From Selaginella moellendorffii (taxonomy: Eukaryota > Streptophyta > Lycopodiopsida > Selaginellales > Selaginellaceae): a stretch of DNA of 64,000 nucleotides. The notes under the pieces were generated by a model. That model was not told where the DNA came from. It worked only from the letters and a program-made list of their open reading frames with translations, and did no database searches. This document shows positions 1 through 9,296 of this stretch, piece after piece. The first letter of the stretch is position 1; each line of letters starts with the position of its first letter. Location: positions 388,851 through 452,850 of the forward strand of contig NW_003314327.1 of NCBI RefSeq assembly GCF_000143415.4. The letters run 5' to 3'. The translations under genes and the position numbers were made by a program.

Positions 1-520
1 TGGATTCTTACTACTTCGATGGCTATCAAGCGAAGCGAAGCCGCTCGACAATTTATATACAAGTATGGTGGTCTTCTTCGGGATTGTGGGGTTATACTGG
101 AGGGAGACGAGTTCATGAGAAGCGGGTCAGGTTTCTGGGGAACTTTTTGGTAGAAGTGTGATCGCTTGGAGGAGTTTTGGACAGGATGCGAACGAAAAGA
201 TAATGGCTTCTGTCTGGCTCCGGCTCTTGGGAAGTGTCACTCCATCAATCTCGGCTCTTTAGAAGCGGTCTTTGGGAAAGCTTGGGCCAGAGATGCCAAC
301 AGGTTCGTGGACGACGAGCAGGAACAGGTTCTTGTAGACGCGTGTGGAAGCCTTGGATGACTAGCAGCAGAGGCGAGAGCTGTGCATGGTGTGGATCATA
401 GCTCCGTGCGTCACTTCGGCACCATGTCACGAGCTCTATGACGCGTTCTACGTTACACAGGCTATCGGTGAGATCGACCGAGAAGCTCTCGAGCTTCATG
501 GATAAAGTTTTATGCAAGCT
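1..520 (+). pseudogene. Degenerate PPR gene fragment, relative of the PPR gene at 870-2579
   Basis: Blocks of this stretch match the neighbouring PPR gene in the same order. The opening bases 1-50 match the gene at about 951-1000 (the stretch encoding the residues around LRWLSSEARPLDN). Bases 60-220 match about 1020-1200, and bases 285-400 match the segment around 1590-1680. Stops, frameshifts and internal deletions interrupt every frame, so no PPR protein can be read. It is most simply a tandem duplicate, or the remnant of a PPR array, in decay. It starts at or before the window edge, so its true 5' end is unseen. Confidence 0.75.
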
Positions 521-639
521 AAAGCCATGGGATCGTCGTTAACGCTGGTGGCCTTCAGATGATCGCTTTTGGAAATAAGCTTTCAATTAATTTATTGGAT
601 AAAACCAAATTTGGAAATATACCCGTTTGAAAGACCTTT

Positions 640-648
640 AAACCCTAA
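640..648 (+). promoter_or_regulatory. Telo-box-like motif (AAACCCTAA)
   Basis: AAACCCTAA is followed a few bases later by the inverse TTAGGG and then a CT-rich leader before the ATG at 676. Telo-boxes near transcription starts are common in plant promoters. Here the motif may mark the start of the short exon-like ORF at 676 or of the PPR transcript. Function is inferred from the motif alone. Confidence 0.35.
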
Positions 649-675
649 TCTCTTAGGGCTCTTCTCCTCTTCGCG

Positions 676-869
676 ATGGACGAAGAGGAGGTAGAGGCGA
701 GCAGGAAGGGGTGGATTCTGGCGCTGGACGCGGCGGAATCACGGCTTTCTGAGGTGCGTCCGGCAATGCAGCGAAATCGCTGTACGCGGCCTTTGCGTCT
801 TGGATCCGTCCAAGCTGAAATGGATGGAGCTTCCGCGACTATTCAAGGATCTTCGTGCTGGGCTTGGCC
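676..869 (+). other. Short exon-like ORF fragment upstream of the PPR gene, not recognised
   Basis: An ATG at 676 opens an acidic N-terminus (MDEEEVEASRKGW) that runs to a possible GTGCGT donor after about 26 codons. In another frame the following bases read as a plausible protein fragment (around VLDPSKLKWMELP) that stops just after the PPR start. It may be the 5' part of a different gene truncated next to the PPR gene, or simply the PPR 5' leader. I do not recognise a family and cannot show that it is translated. Confidence 0.25.
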
Positions 870-2579
870 ATGACTCTCAGACGCTGCCAAGGCATTGAGC
901 TCTACTACAGAGAACTATGTCTCACTCACCACGGGAAGGAAAGGCGTGGATTCTTGCTTCTTCGGTGGCTGTCAAGCGAAGCGAGGCCGCTGGACAACTT
1001 GGACAAGTACGCCATTCTTCTTCGCGAGTGTGGCACACTCGGGGACTACGCCAGAGGCAGGCGGCTTCACGAGAAGCTGGTGCAAGAGGGGCTTTTCGGA
1101 AGATTTCTGGGGAATCTCTTGGTGGAGATGTATGGCAAGTGTGGCAGCCTGGAGGAGGCGCGAGCGGTCTTCAACAGGATACGCACGAAGAACGTCTTTA
1201 CGTGGAATCTCATGGCCGGTGTCTACACGCAAAATGGCCGCGACAGGGAAGCCCTCCGGCTCTACAGGGAGATGTGCGTGGAAGGAGTCGCAGCCGACGA
1301 CTTCACCATCTTGGCCGTGCTCGCGGCCTGCGCGAATCTCCGCTGCTTGAAAGCTGGAAGAGCGGTTCTTGAGAGCATCAGAGGAAGCCGGATGATCCTG
1401 GAGAACTCGCTGGTGGGAAGCTCGATCGTTAGCATGCTTGGGAAGTGCGGCAGCGTCGCGGATGCCAAGAGTTTCTTCGACGACGAGCTCTCCAGCAAGA
1501 GCACGAGCTCCTGGAACGCGATGCTTGCAGCGTACTCGCAGAACAGTTTCGGAGCCGAGGCCATTCTTGTCTTCCGATCCATGCTGCTCGAGGGCGCGAA
1601 AGCGGACAGTGTGACTTTCGTGAGCGCCTGTGGAAGCATTGGAAGTCTAGCGATGGCGAGAGCTTTGCATGGAGTTGCCCGTAGCGGCGGCCTGGAGAGC
1701 GATTCTATCGTCGGGAACGCGCTGGTGAGCATGTATGGGAGATGCAAGAGCTGCGAGGATTCGAGGAACGTCTTCGACCGGCTAGCGGTGAGGAACATCG
1801 TCTCCTGGACTGCGATGATCTCGGCCTATGGACAGTGCGGCCATCACCGAGAAGCGCTGGAACTCTTCGAGGCGATGGACTGCGAGCCGGACAGGGTAGT
1901 GCTTGCCAGCATCCTGGATTCCTGCGGCAGCCTCTGCGATCTGGATTCCGGGAGGAGGATTCACGAGCGCTACTGCAAGGCACTGGAGGAGAAGTCCGTC
2001 CAGGTTGGAAACGCGCTGGTGGAGTTCTACGCTAAGTGTGGAGCTGTGGAAGACGCTGTGAGATCCTTCGAGAGGATGGCTTGCAGGGACGTCCAGTCGT
2101 GGAGCTCGATGATCGCAGTGTACTCCCAGAGCGATCGCAGCGATCCATCATCGTCATCGCCATCGGCAGTGAGCTTGTTCTTCCGGATGGCGCTCGAGGG
2201 AGTGAGCCCAAACGAGTTCGTACTCACGCACGTCCTCGACGCTTGCAGCCATCTGGGACTGGAGTCGCGAGCTCGCGGCTTGCTGGGTTCCATGGCCGAG
2301 GATCACAGCATCGCCGCGAGCGTGGAGCACTACGGCTGTTTCGTCGATCTGCTAGGACGATTGGGCGAGCTGGATCGAGCGCAGGAGGCGATCGAGCTCT
2401 TACCTTTCCAGGCCGACGCCGTGATGTGGATCATTCTTCTCAGCGCTTGCATCGTCCATGGCGATGTGGAGCGAGGAGCTCTAGTCGCTGCTCAAATCGC
2501 TGGGCTGGATGATGACGGCGCTAGCGCGAGCGCGTGCTTCGTTTTGGCGGCAAATTCCTTCTCCATTAATTGTGATTAA
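870..2579 (+). CDS. PLS-class pentatricopeptide repeat (PPR) protein, C-terminally shortened
   Basis: Intronless reading frame of 569 codons from the ATG at 870; a GTG at 855 is also in frame but is not a likely plant start. The protein is a run of about 35-residue helical PPR repeats with the usual signatures: GNLLVEMYGKCGSLEEARAVF, NVFTWNLMAGVYTQNG, VGNALVSMYGRC and SWTAMISAYGQCGH. The alternating repeat types and the ending (AVMWIILLSAC, then a stretch resembling the E motif) place it in the plant PLS/E group, which binds organellar RNA and supports editing or processing. The E region stops at about FVLAAN and there is no DYW deaminase domain, so it is shorter than typical relatives. Targeting is probably mitochondrial or plastid, but the N-terminus is not diagnostic. 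The fragment at 1-520 is a broken relative. Confidence 0.85.
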   Translation: MTLRRCQGIELYYRELCLTHHGKERRGFLLLRWLSSEARPLDNLDKYAILLRECGTLGDYARGRRLHEKLVQEGLFGRFLGNLLVEMYGKCGSLEEARAVFNRIRTKNVFTWNLMAGVYTQNGRDREALRLYREMCVEGVAADDFTILAVLAACANLRCLKAGRAVLESIRGSRMILENSLVGSSIVSMLGKCGSVADAKSFFDDELSSKSTSSWNAMLAAYSQNSFGAEAILVFRSMLLEGAKADSVTFVSACGSIGSLAMARALHGVARSGGLESDSIVGNALVSMYGRCKSCEDSRNVFDRLAVRNIVSWTAMISAYGQCGHHREALELFEAMDCEPDRVVLASILDSCGSLCDLDSGRRIHERYCKALEEKSVQVGNALVEFYAKCGAVEDAVRSFERMACRDVQSWSSMIAVYSQSDRSDPSSSSPSAVSLFFRMALEGVSPNEFVLTHVLDACSHLGLESRARGLLGSMAEDHSIAASVEHYGCFVDLLGRLGELDRAQEAIELLPFQADAVMWIILLSACIVHGDVERGALVAAQIAGLDDDGASASACFVLAANSFSINCD

Positions 2580-2706
2580 TTAGAAACGTAACTCAACCGC
2601 GGCAAAAAAAAATTTAGGGCTAGATTAATTTGGAGAACATTTAGATTTAGCGCCCGAATTATCCAACATTTTAAGTAAATGCAAGTTTAGGGCACACTTT
2701 GCAAAG

Positions 2707-4863
2707 ATGCCCCCCGTCCTCTTGGGCGGCTCCAAGAAATCTTTGAGCGCCATGGAGCAGAGCTCCCGGAGGAGCAAAGCTGTGGCATCCTACTGCTTCG
2801 GCGGCCTCCTCTCGCTCTTCCTCGTCGTCCAGATCATCACCGGCGGCTTCCGGCTCATCGAGAATCCGCTCAAGGTACGATGATCCGATCTTTCTCGCGC
2901 GCAATCGCTCCCCCTCTCGATATTCTCCCTCCGCGGCGGATTTTCTTGATCGATCCATCGCTTGATCACGGCGGCAGTTTGAACAGGTCGCGCGCGCGCG
3001 CAAGAGCACGGCGCGGATAATCTCCGGCGAACTGGATCATCTCCGATGCATCGAGGGCAGCTTGCGGCAGCTCGGGGACACTGGCATTCTCGTGGATGTG
3101 TGCCAAAAGGCTGGATCTCGCGCAGCGGCTACTCCTCCCAGGGGATCAAAGGCATGATCTTTATCTTCTCTTTTCTTCCAGATCGCTGATCTCTTGGCTG
3201 TGTAGAGGGATTGCAATGTGGAGAGCTTGTGGAGTCAGCCGAATTCCAGATTCTATCAGTGTGTCGACCGCACGAATTACCAGAAAAGTAACTTCCGATT
3301 GTTCTCTCTGTGCTTGGATCTCTAAGATTGTTCCCCCCTTTCTTCTTTCTTGCAGGAAGTTCTAGCGGTGAGACAAATGGATACTTGATGACCTTTGCAA
3401 ATGGTGGGCTCAACCAAATGAGAACTGCCGTACGTCTTCTTTAGTGTTTCTTGCTCCGTGTCCATGAATTCTATAGACTGATTTGCAGTTTATGTACGGG
3501 CATTGTTTAGATCTGCGATATGGTGGCAGTGGCGCGTGTGATGAACGCTACATTGGTGATTCCAGATCTCGATCATACTTCTTACTGGGATGACCCGAGG
3601 TATTTCCTTTCACTTTTCTCGCCATTTGAACTGGTTTTTTTTTCTCTTTGCAGTAACTTCGAAGACATTTTTGACGTAAATCAATTCATAAAACAGCTGC
3701 AACATGACATCAGGATCGTTAAAACACTTCCAAACGACTTTAATTCATCTGACATTTTCCAACTTGCACCAAAATCTTGGTCACAAGTAAGAACTATTAA
3801 TTCTGCAGTGTTCGCTGAAATTTTTATTTGTTTGCAGGTATCATACTACCAGGAAGAAATATTGCCTCTTCTTTTGAAACACAAGGTTTTGCGTTTTTCA
3901 CTGACTGACTCGAGGCTGGCGAACCAAATCTCTGACGAGTTCCAAAGATTACGTTGTAGAGCCAACTACAAGGCGTTGCGGTTTGAGCCGAGCCTTCGAT
4001 CTTTAGGGAACAGGATAGTCAAACGACTGCAAAAGGGAGGCTCGTATATCGCTCTACATTTGAGGTTCACCTTTACAGACCTTTTCTCCTTTTTCTAACT
4101 TTGCTTTTTCTTGGATAGATACGAGAAGGACATGCTAGCGTTTTCGGGTTGTACAGCAGGCCTCTCGTACGCAGAAGCATCCGAGCTTAGAAGAATCCGC
4201 TACAACACAAGTCGCTGGAAAGAGAAGGAGATCAACGCCGAGACTCGAAGAGCTTCTGGTGGCTGCCCTCTAACTCCACTGGAGATTGGCCTCTTACTGA
4301 GAGCCTTGGGATATCCACAGAACACGACGGTATACATCGCCGCGGGCGAGATCTATGGCGGAAGACAAAGAATGCAGTCCTTCACGGCGCTATATCCCAA
4401 CGTCGTCACGAAAGAGACGCTCACGTCCCCCGAGGAGCTGAAGCCATTTCGGAGGTTCCAAAACAGGCTTGCAGCGCTCGACTACATGGTGGCAGTGGAG
4501 AGCGACGTTTTCATTCCAACGTTTGATGGAAACATGGCGAGAGCAGTGCAGGGACACCGAAGATTTCTCGGCCACCGCAAGACTTTGATCCCGGACAGGT
4601 AAGGCTAGTGTTTACGAGTTCTTACGAGTGATGTTCTTCGATTCTTGTGTTCCAGGACTCGTCTCGTGAGGATCTTTGATGAGTTTGAGAGGCGGGCAAT
4701 CGGCTGGGACAGTGTCAAGCTCCAAGTCCAAAAGACTCATAGAAACAGGCAGGGAGAACCCCACTTTAGGAAATCGGGCTCGTCAAACGCAAAGCTCGAG
4801 GAGAGCTTTTACGCAAACCCTCTACCGGGGTGTATATGTGAGAATACAACCACGATTTGCTAG
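2707..4863 (+). CDS. Plant O-fucosyltransferase family protein (GT106/DUF246 type), type II Golgi membrane protein
   Basis: Nine exons can be joined: 2707-2874, 2978-3151, 3206-3287, 3356-3429, 3511-3599, 3654-3786, 3838-4064, 4119-4598 and 4656-4863. They total 1635 bases (544 residues) with all phases matching. The N-terminus has one hydrophobic segment (around [16 protein letters not shown]), typical of a Golgi type II enzyme. Family signatures follow: [36 protein letters not shown] with [58 protein letters not shown] and a C-terminal [10 protein letters not shown]. These enzymes are thought to transfer fucose or related sugars to wall glycans or proteins; the acceptor cannot be told from sequence. 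Intron 2 (3152-3205) would use a GC donor (AAG|GCATGA). Confidence 0.9.
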
Positions 4864-5014
4864 CAGGGAGGAAGACGGTTGCTGGTAGACGGCTGAGATT
4901 GATCCTCGTAGACGGCTTGGATTGATCCTGGTGGACGGCTTGGACTGGTTTCGGACGGATGGCTTGGATTCATCCTTACGGAAACGGTCACATTTTCTAG
5001 GGCTTGAGAGGGCG

Positions 5015-5978
5015 ATGGTGTGTCGGAAGAAGAATGTGAGCCATGGAAGTGGCGATGGCGAGGATTGGACCGAGGAGCAGGAGGCTAGGCTCCACAATGC
5101 GCACCTCGCCGTTCGAGCGACGCCGAATTTCTGGCGCGACATCGCGAAGCTTGTGAGTTCTCGCGAAATTCTGGGGATTTGATCGATCGCGTGGTTGCCA
5201 GGTTCCAGGGAAGACCGCGGACGAGTGCTTCCACAGATTCTACTCGGCCCATCCCACGCCGCCGTTGGCGCCCCAGCAGCACGGGAGGAGGGTGTGCTTG
5301 AGCTCGCCAATTCGGCCGCTTGAAGGAAAGCTTCTGTCCCCGACTAGATTGCTACACCAGAAGCAGGCGGCGAAGATTAGAAAGGTCGGCGGGAGGAGCA
5401 CGAAGGCGATCTTCCAATCGCACAAGGCTGTCCGCGAGATCCTTCGGAAGCAGCAGATCGATGACCAGGGATACGAAGAAGACGCCTTTGCTGCCCTGGA
5501 GAGCACGGACATTCCTTGCTGGGACAAAGCCGCTGCCTTGGTTTCCATCGCCACCCCTGCCGCTACCAAGAGAAAGAAATCAGCCAAGAAGAAAGAGGTG
5601 ATCAAAGCGGTGGTGGATTCTTCCAGTGAGAGGCCCAGTTCTTCGGAGGTTCTAAGGCCAGCGTCTACCGATGGGAGGAAGCACGAGAGGTATCTGGATC
5701 TCCTCATTCGCAGGAACAAACTACCGGCAGCGTCACAGAGGAAAAATGCGAAGAAAGACGATCCAAGCAGCAGTGGTGGTGGCTTTGGTTCAAAGCTCAA
5801 GGCGCGGCTTGGATCGAGCAAGAACTTGTCCACTGCCAAGTCCGCGGTGATTGCCAGCGCAAGGGACGTACTGGAACAGATACGTGAGAGAAGATCATCG
5901 TCCTCCACGGCCACAAAATTAGACAGCGATAGAGACTCGGGATCATGCTCTGACGCGAGCGACTTGGACGATTTCTAG
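5015..5978 (+). CDS. SANT/Myb-like domain nuclear protein
   Basis: Two exons, 5015-5152 and 5202-5978, join to 915 bases (304 residues). Residues about 14-60 form a SANT/Myb-like fold: DWTEEQEARLHNAH, then FWRDIAKLVPGKTADECF and HRFYSAH, with the conserved tryptophan and aromatic positions. This spacing (FW..VA..VPGK...C) resembles SANT domains of the MIS18BP1/KNL2 kind and an uncharacterised plant family. The remainder is basic and serine-rich, with a conserved-looking block around KAVREILRKQQIDDQGYEE and a lysine cluster (KRKKSAKKKE) that could be a nuclear localisation signal. A chromatin or DNA-associated role is inferred from the domain only. It lies tail to tail with the minus-strand gene ending at 6136. 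Confidence 0.75.
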
Positions 5979-6135
5979 AGATCCATGCGTACAGGTTCGT
6001 CACCATTCTTTTTGCTTGAGCTCTTCACCAGTGATTCTCTTCTTTCAGACTTGTGATCGTTAGTAGGGGAAGTTTTTGCGACAAAGATTTTGGGACGAAA
6101 CGAATCCCATCCAAACAAAAGTGGCCGCTCTCTTT

Positions 6136-7798
6136 CTACTCGGCGGCTTTAGGAAGAACTATATCCTCCGGGCCCAGCTCCAAGTCCGTGTCGATCGTCG
6201 GCCCATACGAGTGGATCCTCTTGAAGTTCCAGTGGTCAGTCGGGAGTGGCTCCGAGAACCACGACTGGAATTCCTCGTCCCACCGCTGCTCGACCTGTCC
6301 AACCGCGAAGTAATTTATGGGAAACGTGAGCGGCGACCGAACTCCATCCGTGTGCCGTGGGATTTTCTTATCCTGCGCGCGCGAAGTTGGAACAAATCAG
6401 TCGCAACAAAGGAAAGAGACAAGAAGAAACAACGAGAGCTATACATACCAGTAAGAACGCCATCACGGTTTCTAGGAAACGATCCTCGTCCATCTTTGCG
6501 GCCTCGGGATAAATCCGTCCCATAATCACGCGGTGCCTATGCACAGGGATGCTAGAAATGTCAATAAAACAACAAGTCACAGTACCTCGTTTCCTTGTTG
6601 TCGTGAGTTACGAGTATGTCGTACATCCATCCGCCGTTTGTGACGAACTTGCTCTCGTAGTACACGTCGAATGTTATCTCTCGATCGTCGGGCGTCTTGA
6701 CGGAACAAGCCACTCGTTTCGATGATTCCTCCTCGCGGGCTTTGGCAGCAGCGGCCAGTTCCTCGGGTGTTTGATCTTTCGACTAGAGTGACTTCACAAC
6801 GTAAGCTTCTTTTTTTTTCTATGTAGAAAAGGAGAAACTTACTGGCAGGATGTCACACTTTCCCTCTGCGAGCAAGTCCGGGTTGTAGACCATCTGTTTT
6901 GCCGAATACCAACGAAAGATGAGAGAAGCTTTAAGGCGAACGCTTCTGGAGAAACTCTACCTCTTCCAGGACGCCTTTGTCGAACAAAATTTGTTTGAGC
7001 GTCTTGGCTCTATCAGCCGCCGCCGCCGCCTTCCCTCTGTCGGAAATGGATCCAGCGTCGACGGGCTGCTCCCACAGGTTTCTCTGTGTAATATCGGCGT
7101 TTCCCCTTGGAATGCTCCCAAGCTCGTTCACCCACTAGAAAAATGAAAAAAAGCGACCATCATGCATCAATCTTGTTATAGCAACTTCTAGCATACGTAC
7201 CTGTTGTCTCACAGCGAGCATTTTCTGCTGATCAAGCACCGGCAAGTGGAACACCTTGTAAAAGTGGCAAAGCTCCGGACGCCTTCCGATGAGAGTTCTA
7301 AGAGAGTTCCTGATATCCTTGGAGAAACCAATGTACTGAACCCTGTTGTTGTTGTCAATTACGGCAAAAATGGTAGCGGCAGTGTCGGGATCCACTGGTG
7401 GCTGAATTCTTCCATCCTTGTTGACATAGGGGCAGAGCGGCAGGTCTTTGAGAGGAGTGACGGCTTCCGTTGTAGCAGCCGTTGTAGAAGCTGAGAGTGC
7501 TACTACAGCAGCAATGCAGCTTGATCTGGCTCGAGACAGACCCCGCCGTGGCGCATAAATCTGCCATTTGCAAAGTGAATGGCTGGCGTTGCTACCTTGC
7601 TTCAGAAATCCCAGATGAGCAATTCTTGCCGAATCTGGAAACGATTGGAGCTGAGCTGACGTTTGCGACACAGCACCATTTTGCAGGGAGACTGAAGCCT
7701 GGTACAAGGAACAGATTAAACAGCTCCTTAAGAGAGTCTGGAAAGCTAGAGATTTTTTAGATCGAAGAACTCACCGTTGTTGCGGCAACAGCAGCCAT
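6136..7798 (-). CDS. Plastid-type protein with a GIY-YIG-like domain
   Basis: Seven minus-strand exons can be joined: 7775-7798, 7201-7698, 6961-7134, 6843-6893, 6586-6782, 6449-6551 and 6136-6372. They give 1284 bases (427 residues) without a stop. The Ser/Ala/Arg-rich N-terminus looks like a plastid transit peptide. A central block reads IFAVIDNNNRVQYIGFS followed by RNSLRTLIGRR, matching the YIG half of a GIY-YIG-like fold. The C-terminal half (around FDVYYESKFVTNGGWMYDI and RHRVIMGRIYPEAAKM) resembles conserved plant and algal plastid proteins I cannot name. Whether the domain is a nuclease is unknown: the first GIY motif is replaced by FAV. The gene faces EXO70 across a 1.5 kb shared upstream region. 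Confidence 0.8.
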
Positions 7799-9296
7799 GA
7801 GCTGAGGGACAGTCGCTTTGGCCTTTTACTCATATCTTCCGGTGGAAATATCTACTTGACTTCCCTTATCAGGATAGAATAGATCTTCACCATCCACGGA
7901 TTCCGAATCAGGTATCCAGGCCGTCCAAACTAAACGTCTGTCACTCGTAGGAATCGTTCTGGAGAAAAGAGGTGAATTAGATGAATTTCTAACAAAGCTT
8001 ACTTCCAGAAGAGAAGTTTCTCAAACTCGAACCAGATAAAACGAAGGCGTGGCAATGAGAACGGGAGAACCAATCTGCAAAGCACAAAAAAGACTTTCAC
8101 CTTGACCCGAACACAAGAGCGGAGGAACGACGGTTGACACGGTCTGGCGCTCATCCTCGAGCTTAATCGTCAAGTCGGGGACAGATCATTCTAAACAAAA
8201 GCACAGTCAACCCAACGCCAAAGACATGAGCCTTGACAGCGTCAAAGCACGAGCTTGCTTTCGTTTTAAAGTACCTGGAGTGGTATAAAAAGATCGCTCG
8301 TTGTAAGAAAAGTTTCCCGTCCTCTCCTCTCCCAGCTTTGACATTTTCCTCCTGTTTCAATCAGCGGAAAATCGGATAAGTCTCGAGGAAGAAGAAAAAA
8401 ACAGACGCAGCATCGATCAACTCAGGCAAAGCGCAGCTCAAAAGTTTCGAGAGGCAATGATAGTCAACCCCACAGCCCACAAAGTACAAACAAAGGAGAA
8501 CAGTCTTGCTCCAGCGTGTTTGACAATTTTTAACGCGCGGTCTTCCGCTTAAAATTCTCCTCGACGTGTTCAAAGAGGTGTCTTGAGTGGAGTCGAGTAT
8601 CACAGCTACTATAAGTACGAGGAGAAGAAGAAAAGCTTCTCCTTGATCGTAAAGATTGGACCAGCCAAGAGCCAGCCAGCCCAATCCACGAAAAAATTCT
8701 GCGAGAGAGAGAGAGAGAGAGAGAAGCAAGCGAGAGCGCCAAAAAGAAAAGAAAAAATACATGATGTCAGGAGGGAGTCACGAAGAATAAACAAATAGCA
8801 AAGAAGGAACCGCTGCTTACCTATTTTTTCTCTCCAAAATCCATATTTCTATCCTGCGAGCGAGGCACGAGAGATTCCACTGCACGACTCGCCAAATTGG
8901 AGTGGGGGAGGAGCCGCCAGCTTGAATCGGCTGTGATCTCTGTCACATTGGCGAGATTATCGATTCTTCTAGCTCCGCCGCGCCGTCGCCAGCGTGATCC
9001 ATCCCTGCATTCGCTCGTCCCAGGCGCCATCGAGAGGAAAAGGCCCCAAAATTTGTGCTCGCATAGCTAGGGTTAGGGTTTTGGAGGAGGGGGATGGAGA
9101 ATGTGAAGCACCAGCGGCATCGCCATCGCCAGTCGCCATTCCCGGGAGCTGGCGATTTGCGGGTAAATTCCTCGTGAGAGCGAGCGAGCGAGCGAGGTAG
9201 CGCGCTAGCGATAGATGATTCTCTTCACTGTCGGGAAGCGCCAGCGGTAGATTCGTGGCGTAGCTACAGGGAAAAAAAGTAAGAAATTCTCGCGCA
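7799..9296. other. Divergent intergenic region between the GIY-YIG gene and EXO70
   Basis: About 1.5 kb separates two genes reading outward. No frame shows a recognisable protein. The stretch contains CT/GA-rich leader-like sequence, a GA microsatellite and, near 9064-9081, a TAGGGTTAGGGTTTT telo-box-like run upstream of EXO70. It probably holds both promoters and 5' leaders. Confidence 0.5.
8703..8724. repeat. (GA)11 microsatellite
   Basis: Uninterrupted GA dinucleotides about 570 bases upstream of the EXO70 start. GA/CT runs near plant promoters can bind GAGA-type factors, but nothing here shows that it is functional. Confidence 0.9.

Noticed and set aside
5240-5914. 224-codon minus-strand open frame opposite the SANT gene
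   Set aside because: Mirrors the Lys/Ser-rich exon; apparent hydrophobic stretches are complements of lysine codons.
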